Shown here: piece by piece, positions 7,382 through 12,988 of the stretch
Numbering within the stretch: the first letter of the stretch is position 1
Layout of the letters: each line of letters opens with the position of its first letter
Assembly: GCA_005877565.1 (NCBI GenBank)
Contig: VBOK01000126.1
Coordinates: forward strand, 1 to 15,836
DNA: 15,836 nucleotides
Direction: 5' to 3'
Origin: Nitrospirota bacterium
Lineage (GTDB): Bacteria; Nitrospirota; Nitrospiria; Nitrospirales; NS-4
The notes under the pieces: generated by a model
Told to the model about the DNA's origin: nothing
Database searches by the model: none
The model's input: the letters and a program-made list of their open reading frames with translations, nothing else
Translations under genes and position numbers: made by a program

Positions 7382-8092
7382 TCAATCGTAGGTCTCGAAT
7401 TTCGCTTCCTTCCGACCAAATCCCAGTTCCGACAAGTACGTTTTGAGCGGCCTCACAAAGGCCTTCGTCCCGCAGACCATCGGCAAAAAGTCCTTCCGCC
7501 CGGCCCACAACGAGGCGAGGATTTCGCTCTCGGGCCGGCGTTCTTCCGCTGCGTCCCCGCTTCCATCCAGGACAGTTGGAAGATAACGAAAGGCCTCGTG
7601 GCGCGCCGCCATCTCTTGAAGCTCGTCGTGATAGATCCGCTCCGTCTGCGTGGGCGAGCCGTAGATCAAGGTCACTTGACACGACACGGGACCCTTGAAC
7701 AAATCCCTGAGAATGCACCGAATCGGAACGATGCCGGTGAATCGCGCCACCAAGACAAGGTCTACGGTCAACGGGCGAGGAGCGGTGAAATTCCCATAGG
7801 GCCCCGCCAAGATCAGTTCATCCCCTTCCTTGACAGAGGAGAGATAGCCGCTCCCCAGCCCACCCGGAACCCGGTCGAACGCCAGTACCAGCTCTCTGGA
7901 AGAGGATTCCGACTCGGCCATCGAGTAGGCCCGCGTCAAGGGCGGACGCTCCCCTACTGGGAGCTTGAGCGACACCCACTGCCCTGGCTGAAAAGGGATC
8001 TTCGACTCAAGGGGGAGAACGACCAACTCACGGACCAGCGGGGATAACATCCGCGTCCGCATCACCCTGGCCCGTTGTGTCGGTTCACCCAT
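7382..8092 (-). CDS. FAD-dependent ferredoxin reductase-like oxidoreductase
   Basis: From the ATG at 8092 the protein has 236 residues. The N-terminal FAD-binding barrel contains FQPGQWVSL (about 34-42), the RxYS flavin motif as RAYS (54-57) and GPYGNF (97-102). The C-terminal nucleotide-binding half has TGIVPIR (119-125) and VCGTKAFVRPL (206-216) and ends in an aromatic-containing tail, as in ferredoxin/flavodoxin-NAD(P)H reductases. It probably moves electrons between NAD(P)H and a ferredoxin; the Fdx encoded tail to tail with it is the obvious candidate. Oddity: the usual GGTGxAP pyrophosphate loop reads RFTGIVP, so two glycines are replaced by Arg and Phe. A GTG at 8104 would add four residues; neither start has a good ribosome site. 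A tRNA-Gln lies immediately upstream on the same strand. Confidence 0.85.
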   Translation of the reverse strand: MGEPTQRARVMRTRMLSPLVRELVVLPLESKIPFQPGQWVSLKLPVGERPPLTRAYSMAESESSSRELVLAFDRVPGGLGSGYLSSVKEGDELILAGPYGNFTAPRPLTVDLVLVARFTGIVPIRCILRDLFKGPVSCQVTLIYGSPTQTERIYHDELQEMAARHEAFRYLPTVLDGSGDAAEERRPESEILASLWAGRKDFLPMVCGTKAFVRPLKTYLSELGFGRKEAKFETYD

Positions 8093-8119
8093 GTGGAGAG
8101 ACACGAGGAAAGGGAGGAG

Positions 8120-8193
8120 TGGCTGGGGGACTAGGATTCGAACCTAGGTAGACAGATCCAGAGTCTGTCGTCCTACCACTAGACGATCCCCCA
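8120..8193 (-). tRNA. tRNA-Gln (anticodon CTG)
   Basis: The minus-strand gene starts TGGGGGA at 8193 and pairs with TCCCCCA. The anticodon stem ACAGA/TCTGT holds the loop CTCTGGA, giving anticodon CTG (reads CAG). The T arm is CTAGG-TTCGAAT-CCTAG, the discriminator is G at 8123, and CCA is encoded at 8120-8122. It lies 40 bases downstream of gltX and just upstream of the oxidoreductase gene on the same strand, so a joint transcript is likely. Confidence 0.96.
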
Positions 8194-8233
8194 ACCCGCA
8201 ACGTGTGGTAGCGTCCCCGCAATTATCGGTGGC

Positions 8234-9646
8234 TCAGCGCATCAAGTCAATGGCCTTCTTCAGCCGCGCCACCGTCCGCTGCCGCCCCAGCAGCATCATG
8301 ACTTCAAAGATACCCGGGCTGGCAGTGCGGCCCGTGAGCGCCACTCGCACAGGCTGAGCCAGCTTGCCCATCGAGAGCCCTGTCTCGGCTATGACGGACT
8401 TGAACGCGCGTTCGAGCTCGTCATGCTCGAATGAGGGAACCTGGTCGAGTGCGGGGATCAGTTTGGTGAAGGCGGGTTTCAGCGACGCGGTCAGGAATTT
8501 TGTCGCTGCCTCGGGATCCACGGCAATCGAGTCCTGGCAATACGGTGCGGCCTGCTGGGCCATTTCCAGGAGAGTGCGCGAACGCTCGCGAAAAGCCTTC
8601 ACGAGTCGTTCGAGCCATGTCTGGTCGGGCTGACCATGGGCGGCCAGCAAGCCTTGCCTCCGCAGGAACGGCACCAGGAGATCTGCCACCCGCTTCACAT
8701 CCGCATGTTTTAGGTAATGACTGTTCAACCAGAGCAGCTTTTCCGGATCGAACGCCGCAGGGGCTTTGTTGATGCGATCCAGGGTGAACTTTTCGATCAT
8801 CTCTGGTACGGCGAATACTTCCTGATCTCCATAGGACCACCCCAGTCGCACCAGATAGTTGACCAGCGCTTCCGGCAGGTAGCCGGCTTCCTCATACTCC
8901 AGCACCGAGGTAGCGCCATGTCGCTTGGACAGTTTGACCTTGTCCGGGCCGAGGATCATGGGCAGATGGCCGAACTGCGGCGGGTCATAGCCCAAGGCCC
9001 GGTACAGGAGAATCTGGCGAGGGGTGTTGTTCAAATGGTCATCGCCCCGGATGACATGCGTGATGCGCATCACAGCATCGTCCACCACTGCGCCAAAGTT
9101 GTAGGTCGGTAGCCCGTTCGACCTGAGGATGATCAGGTCGTCCAACTGTGCGTTGTCGAACGTCACCTGCCCCTTGATCAGATCATCCACAGTGGTCTGG
9201 CCCGTCTGGGGAGCCATAAAACGGACGGCCGGTGAAATCCCTGAAGGGACCGGGCCAGAACGTCGGCTGCACCGTCCATCGTATTTGGGAAGCTCCTTGC
9301 GAGCCAACGCCTCGGTCCGGCGAGCCTCCAGTTCTTCTTCCGAGCAGTAACAGTGGTAGGCCTTGCCATCGGTCATCAGTCGCGCGGCGTGCTCTTTGTA
9401 AAGGGCCAGGCGTGCGGTCTGATAGAGAGGTCCCTCGTCCCAGTCCAACCCCACCCACTTCAGGCCGTCCAGGATGGTCTGGATCGCCTCAGGGGTCGAC
9501 CGCTCACGATCTGTATCTTCGATCCGGAGGATGAAGACTCCTTTTTCGTGCCTGGCAAAGAGCCAGTTAAACAAAGCCGTACGGACCCCCCCGATGTGGA
9601 GGTATCCGGTTGGGCTAGGAGCAAACCTGACGCGAACTGGACTCAT
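8234..9646 (-). CDS. gltX: glutamyl-tRNA synthetase
   Basis: This 470-residue class I synthetase charges tRNA-Glu with glutamate in the cytoplasm. The Rossmann catalytic domain starts VRFAPSPTGYLHIGG, with the HIGH-type motif as HIGG at residues 17-20, and the KMSKS loop is KLSKR at 238-242. Cysteines at 99, 101 and 126 match three positions of the zinc site in E. coli GluRS; the fourth ligand, His, appears to be Arg128. The helical anticodon-binding part follows from about 320. Length and motifs are normal. The presence of tRNA-Gln(CTG) directly downstream raises the possibility of a non-discriminating enzyme that also charges tRNA-Gln for GatCAB, but this cannot be decided here. It is divergent from iscR with promoters back to back. 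Confidence 0.97.
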   Translation of the reverse strand: MSPVRVRFAPSPTGYLHIGGVRTALFNWLFARHEKGVFILRIEDTDRERSTPEAIQTILDGLKWVGLDWDEGPLYQTARLALYKEHAARLMTDGKAYHCYCSEEELEARRTEALARKELPKYDGRCSRRSGPVPSGISPAVRFMAPQTGQTTVDDLIKGQVTFDNAQLDDLIILRSNGLPTYNFGAVVDDAVMRITHVIRGDDHLNNTPRQILLYRALGYDPPQFGHLPMILGPDKVKLSKRHGATSVLEYEEAGYLPEALVNYLVRLGWSYGDQEVFAVPEMIEKFTLDRINKAPAAFDPEKLLWLNSHYLKHADVKRVADLLVPFLRRQGLLAAHGQPDQTWLERLVKAFRERSRTLLEMAQQAAPYCQDSIAVDPEAATKFLTASLKPAFTKLIPALDQVPSFEHDELERAFKSVIAETGLSMGKLAQPVRVALTGRTASPGIFEVMMLLGRQRTVARLKKAIDLMR

Positions 9647-9680
9647 AAGGCGTTTCCAGTCAGGCCTCTTAAGACATTGG

Positions 9681-9709
9681 AATTTAAAATAAAAATTTTA
9701 TGTTGACAA
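9681..9709 (-). promoter_or_regulatory. possible gltX promoter
   Basis: On the minus strand TTGTCA (9709-9704) and TAAATT (9686-9681) are spaced by 17 bases. They lie 35 bases upstream of the gltX start. The -35 box overlaps five bases of the iscR -35 box on the other strand, so polymerase probably cannot occupy both at once. Confidence 0.4.
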
Positions 9710-9730
9710 GCATTTTCCAGGGGTGATACT
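9703..9730 (+). promoter_or_regulatory. iscR operon promoter
   Basis: A perfect TTGACA at 9703-9708 is followed after 16 bases by GATACT (9725-9730), placing the transcription start near 9737. The AT-rich tract 9680-9702 directly upstream is UP-element-like. Two IscR-like sites lie downstream, covering the predicted start and the leader. An alternative -10, TACTCT at 9727, has 18-base spacing. Confidence 0.6.
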
Positions 9731-9732
9731 CT

Positions 9733-9757
9733 ATACCCGACCAAGATGGTCTCCGAT
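9733..9757. promoter_or_regulatory. IscR type 1-like binding site (promoter/start region)
   Basis: The half-sites are ATACCCGACC (9733-9742) and GGTCTCCGAT (9748-9757), separated by five bases. They follow the known type 1 layout (ATAssyyGACt...aGTCrrsTAT), with the inner T/A replaced symmetrically by C/G. The site spans the predicted transcription start, so bound IscR should block initiation, consistent with autorepression. Confidence 0.55.
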
Positions 9758-9768
9758 AATACCAGTCG

Positions 9769-9785
9769 CCGACTAAAATAATCGG
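9769..9785. promoter_or_regulatory. second IscR type 1-like binding site (leader)
   Basis: CCGACTAAAATAATCGG matches the core yyGACTrwwwyAGTCrr at 16 of 17 positions. Outer flanks match poorly. It ends 8 bases before the iscR ATG, so it may act as a roadblock downstream of the promoter; it also occupies the place where a Shine-Dalgarno sequence would be expected. Confidence 0.55.
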
Positions 9786-9793
9786 ACTTAGCG

Positions 9794-10249
9794 ATGCTGA
9801 AACTTTCCAAGAAGACGGACTACGCCCTAATGGCTGTTCAATACATGGCCTCGAAAGGCACCGCTCGGATCGTCAACACCAAGGAGATCGCGGAGGAATA
9901 TAACATCCCGGTCGAACTGCTGGCCAAGGTCCTCCAGAAATTGGGGAAGAAGGGCTTAATTGTCAGCCAAAACGGTCCCAAGGGTGGGTATGTCCTCGCC
10001 AAGTCGTCGACTGATATTTCCGTGCTGTCCGTCATCCAAGCGATCGAAGGCCACGTTGGCATCACCGAATGCTACCACAACGAGGACTCCACCTGCATGC
10101 AGATGCCGCGCTGCAATATCCGCACGCCCCTCCGCAACATCCAAAACAGCATCTATGGCCTCCTCGACAGTATGTCGATCGAGGACATGAAGGAATTCGG
10201 TTCGGCCACCATTGTGCCGCAATCTCGACTCAACGGTCATCGAACTTAA
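9794..10249 (+). CDS. iscR: IscR, Rrf2-family Fe-S cluster regulator
   Basis: This 151-residue Rrf2 protein has an N-terminal winged helix (LSKKTDYALMAVQYMA; wing GPKGGYVLAKS at about 61-71) and a cluster-binding loop with C93, C101 and C107. It senses cellular Fe-S status and controls the isc operon. In E. coli IscR the ligands are C92, C98, C104 and H107; here the position three after the last Cys is Arg110, so the histidine ligand is missing. By hand alignment, E. coli Glu43, which governs site discrimination by apo-IscR, corresponds to Ala44. It is the first gene of the isc operon, with two IscR-like sites upstream, 30 bases before iscS. No strong Shine-Dalgarno sequence precedes the ATG. 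Confidence 0.92.
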   Translation: MLKLSKKTDYALMAVQYMASKGTARIVNTKEIAEEYNIPVELLAKVLQKLGKKGLIVSQNGPKGGYVLAKSSTDISVLSVIQAIEGHVGITECYHNEDSTCMQMPRCNIRTPLRNIQNSIYGLLDSMSIEDMKEFGSATIVPQSRLNGHRT

Positions 10250-10279
10250 ACGAGAGCAGTTAGCAGAAGGAGCAACGCG

Positions 10280-11494
10280 ATGAAGTTTCCGATTTTCATG
10301 GACAATCACTCCACGACCCCGATGGACCCCAGAGTCCTTGAGGCGATGTTGCCCTACTTCGTTGAGAAATTCGGCAACTCCGCCAGCCGCAACCACCAAT
10401 TCGGATGGGAAGCCGAAGAAGCGGTTGAAAACGCCCGGAAGCGGATCGCCAGACTCATCAACTGTGATGCCAAGGAAATCGTCTTCACCAGCGGGGCCAC
10501 GGAATCCGACAACCTGGCGCTCAAAGGCCTCGTGGAGATGTACAAGGAGAAAGGCGACCACGTCATTACCTGCATGACGGAGCACCGTGCGGTCCTGGAC
10601 ACCTGCAAGGCCCTGGAGAAGCGCGGCATCAAGGTCACGTACCTGCCGGTCGCGAAGGACGGCCTCGTCAGTCCCGACGATGTCCGGAAAGCCATAACGG
10701 ACAAGACCATCCTGATTTCGATCATGATGGCCAACAACGAGATTGGCGCAATCCACCCCGTCGCCGAGATCGGAAAGATCGCCAAGGAGAAGGGGATCCT
10801 CTTCCACTGCGACGCCACGCAGGCCGTCGGCAAGGTCCCCGTGGATGTCGAAACGCTCAAGGTTGACCTGATGTCCTTCACCGCCCACAAGATCTACGGA
10901 CCGAAAGGCGTCGGGGCTCTGTACGTGCGGAAGAAAGGGCCACGGGTGCGCTTGGTGCCTCAGATCGACGGGGGCGGCCACGAGCGCGGGATGCGGTCCG
11001 GCACCCTGCCCGTTCCGCTCATCGTGGGATTCGGGAAGGCCTGCGAGTTGTGCGAGCAGGAAATGCCGACGGAGAGCAAGCGGATCGCAGCGTTGCGCGA
11101 CCGCCTGCAGGCTCAGATCATGAGGAGCCTCGACGAGTGTTACCTGAACGGGCATCCGACCCAGCGGCTCCCGCACAACCTGAACATCAGCTTCGCGTAT
11201 GTCGAGGGCGAAGCCCTGCTGATGGGCGTCAAGGAAATCGCGCTGTCCTCCGGGTCGGCCTGCACCTCGGCCACGCTTGAGCCGTCCTACGTGTTGCGGG
11301 CGCTGGGCGTGGGCTCGGACCTGGCCCACTCCTCCATCCGATTTGGGCTCGGCCGGTTCACAACAGAGGAAGAAGTCGACTACACGGCCAAGCGGATGGT
11401 GGAGGCCGTGAGACGACTTCGGGAGATGTCCCCGCTCTACGAGATGGCGAAAGAAGGGATCGACTTGAAATCCGTCCAATGGGCCGTACATTAA
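10280..11494 (+). CDS. iscS: IscS, cysteine desulfurase
   Basis: This 404-residue PLP enzyme converts cysteine to alanine and hands the persulfide sulfur to IscU and other acceptors. The length equals that of E. coli IscS. Visible features are ATESDNLA (about 73-80), the catalytic-base His102 (TEHRAVLD), the PLP-binding Lys204 in SFTAHKIYGPKG, and the mobile-loop catalytic Cys328 in SSGSACTSA. The start ATG at 10280 has AGAAGGAG at 10265-10272. It sits between iscR and iscU as in the canonical operon. No anomalies were seen. Confidence 0.98.
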   Translation: MKFPIFMDNHSTTPMDPRVLEAMLPYFVEKFGNSASRNHQFGWEAEEAVENARKRIARLINCDAKEIVFTSGATESDNLALKGLVEMYKEKGDHVITCMTEHRAVLDTCKALEKRGIKVTYLPVAKDGLVSPDDVRKAITDKTILISIMMANNEIGAIHPVAEIGKIAKEKGILFHCDATQAVGKVPVDVETLKVDLMSFTAHKIYGPKGVGALYVRKKGPRVRLVPQIDGGGHERGMRSGTLPVPLIVGFGKACELCEQEMPTESKRIAALRDRLQAQIMRSLDECYLNGHPTQRLPHNLNISFAYVEGEALLMGVKEIALSSGSACTSATLEPSYVLRALGVGSDLAHSSIRFGLGRFTTEEEVDYTAKRMVEAVRRLREMSPLYEMAKEGIDLKSVQWAVH

Positions 11495-11550
11495 TCTTAA
11501 GGCAGCGCACGTCTGGCAAGCGTGTTGTGGTGAGATAGGGAGGAAGGATC

Positions 11551-11970
11551 ATGGCTTATAGCGAAAAGGTCATTGACCATTACAATAACCCGCGGAACAT
11601 GGGAAGCCTGCCCAAGGACGACAAGCAGGTGGGCACCGGGATCGTGGGCGCCCCGGAGTGCGGGGACGTCATGAAGCTGCAGATCAAGGTGGAGAACAAC
11701 GTCATCGTGGACGCAAAGTTCAAGACGTTCGGGTGCGGCTCCGCCATCGCCAGCTCCAGCCTGGCCACGGAATGGCTGAAAGGTCGCACGGTCGATGAGG
11801 CCTTCCAGATTAAGAACACCGACATCGTGAAGGAGCTGAACCTGCCACCGGTGAAGATCCACTGCTCCGTGCTGGCCGAGGACGCCATCAAGGCCGCGCT
11901 ACAGGACTACAAGAAGAAGGCGGCCGCCGAGGCTACACAGGCAGCGCCGGCCACTGTCGAGGCGAGGTAA
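11551..11970 (+). CDS. iscU: IscU, Fe-S cluster scaffold
   Basis: The cluster is built on this 139-residue scaffold. All functional residues are present: C37 and D39 in GAPECGDVMKL, C62 in FGCGSAIASSS, H104 and C105, and the HscA recognition motif LPPVK at 98-102. The C-terminus adds an alanine-rich tail of about 15 residues. AGGGAGGAAGG precedes the ATG. It is followed within 10-20 bases by the iscA remnant. Confidence 0.98.
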   Translation: MAYSEKVIDHYNNPRNMGSLPKDDKQVGTGIVGAPECGDVMKLQIKVENNVIVDAKFKTFGCGSAIASSSLATEWLKGRTVDEAFQIKNTDIVKELNLPPVKIHCSVLAEDAIKAALQDYKKKAAAEATQAAPATVEAR

Positions 11971-11987
11971 GGAGGAGGATGCGTCCG

Positions 11988-12187
11988 ATGGAAGAGACCT
12001 CTGCAGTCACACCGGTCGTGACGTTGACTCCGAACGCCATCAAGGAGGTCAAGCGCCTGCAGGAAGTCCAGGGCCTCGGCCATGCCGGCCTGCGCTTGGG
12101 GGTGAAAGGCGGGGGCTGCTCGGGCCTAAGTTCAGCAACCCGAACGCCGCCAAGAGCTGCGGCTGCGGAGAATCGTTCTCCGTTTAA
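11988..12187 (+). pseudogene. iscA: iscA with frameshifting internal deletion
   Basis: The ATG at 11988 (GGAGGAGG at 11971-11978, nine bases upstream) begins a normal A-type carrier: VVTLTPNAIKEVKRLQEVQG, GLRLGVKGGGCSGL. Directly after the first cluster cysteine motif the DNA jumps to the last codons of the gene: from 12128, in another frame, it reads KFSNPNAAKSCGCGESFSV and stops at 12185-12187. Compared with E. coli IscA (107 residues, C35, C99, C101), about 50 codons are missing and the two ends are out of frame. Translation from the start instead runs on in frame 0 to 12314 with unrelated sequence. The product cannot bind a cluster as IscA does. Another A-type carrier (ErpA-like) elsewhere in the genome may compensate, or the deletion may be an assembly error. 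An ATG at 11979 is too close to the ribosome site. Confidence 0.85.
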
Positions 12188-12216
12188 CCTTTCCTCCCAC
12201 AGGAACTGCACACACG

Positions 12217-12245
12217 GGGCATGGCCGAGAGCGATGGCCATGCCC
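12217..12245. repeat. perfect 10-bp inverted repeat between iscA and hscB
   Basis: GGGCATGGCC (12217-12226) and GGCCATGCCC (12236-12245) are exact reverse complements around a 9-base loop. The GC-rich stem should fold stably in RNA. No uridine run follows. It may be an mRNA-stability, processing or attenuation element separating iscRSU from hscBA. It buries the ATG at 12221, which argues against that codon starting hscB. Confidence 0.65.
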
Positions 12246-12283
12246 GCGTCGTGTCTAAGGGAGTCCAAGAAGGCAGAGCCCCT

Positions 12284-12988
12284 ATGGAGATCACCAAGAA
12301 AGAACTTCCGTTAGCGCGGAGCATGTGCTGGCATTGCCAGTCCGACATCGGCGGCGAGTACTTCTGCAACCAGTGCGTGAAGGTTCAACCGCTATCGAAG
12401 GACATGGACTACTTCACGTGCTTCGGACTTCCGCGCAAGCTCAATATTGACACTGCCCGTCTGGAGACCAAGTTCTACGAGCTGAGCCGGGTTTTCCACC
12501 CCGACTTCTTCGAGGGCAAGTCGGAAATGGAGCGGGCCGTGAGCCTGGCCAATTCCGCCATCCTGAACCAGGCCTACCGGACGCTCAAGGATCCCCTCCA
12601 GCGCGTGGAGTATCTCTTGCGGCTGGAGGCCGGAGCCGCGAAGGACATCCCTGGCAAGGCGCCCGCAGATCTTTTCGAGGCGATCCTCGAGATGCAGGAG
12701 CACCTTGAAGCGTTCCATGCGGCCACGGCTGAGAACGATGCCAAGACCCTGGCACGCGCGGGGGAACTCTTGAGAGGCGCCAGGAAGACCCTGGAGGCAA
12801 AACGGGCCGCCCTGGAAAACCGCCTGGCCGAGCTCTTCCAGATCTGGGACAAGCTGGTCGAGAAGCCACCGCACGACCAGACACAGACCGCCACCAAGGA
12901 GCGGACCTTGAAGGAAATGCGCGACCTCCTCTCCGAGCGGTCGTACGTGATGAACATGCTGCAGAACCTCAATGAGGTGTTGGCATAG
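12284..12988 (+). CDS. hscB: HscB, J-domain co-chaperone with N-terminal zinc-finger-like motif
   Basis: This 234-residue protein recruits HscA to IscU and stimulates its ATPase. It begins with a CWHC...CNQC tetracysteine motif (about residues 15-33), absent from E. coli HscB but typical of eukaryotic HSC20 and some bacterial forms. The J domain follows, with the HPD motif in RVFHPDFF, and then a C-terminal helical bundle for IscU binding. The ATG at 12284 has only a weak ribosome site (AAGG). An in-frame ATG at 12221 would add 21 residues encoded across the hairpin at 12217-12245 and is less likely. The stop codon abuts the hscA ATG with no gap, implying translational coupling. Confidence 0.93.
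   Translation: MEITKKELPLARSMCWHCQSDIGGEYFCNQCVKVQPLSKDMDYFTCFGLPRKLNIDTARLETKFYELSRVFHPDFFEGKSEMERAVSLANSAILNQAYRTLKDPLQRVEYLLRLEAGAAKDIPGKAPADLFEAILEMQEHLEAFHAATAENDAKTLARAGELLRGARKTLEAKRAALENRLAELFQIWDKLVEKPPHDQTQTATKERTLKEMRDLLSERSYVMNMLQNLNEVLA

Noticed and set aside
7289..8047. Plus-strand open frame of 252 codons
   Set aside because: Overlaps the fdx end and is antisense to the oxidoreductase; no recognisable motif.
9956..11491. Long minus-strand open frame of 511 codons
   Set aside because: It is entirely antisense to iscR and iscS, which are clear by motif; no ribosome site or recognisable domain.
12221..12283. Upstream ATG for hscB
   Set aside because: The codon lies inside a stable hairpin and the added residues precede the conserved start before the tetracysteine motif.
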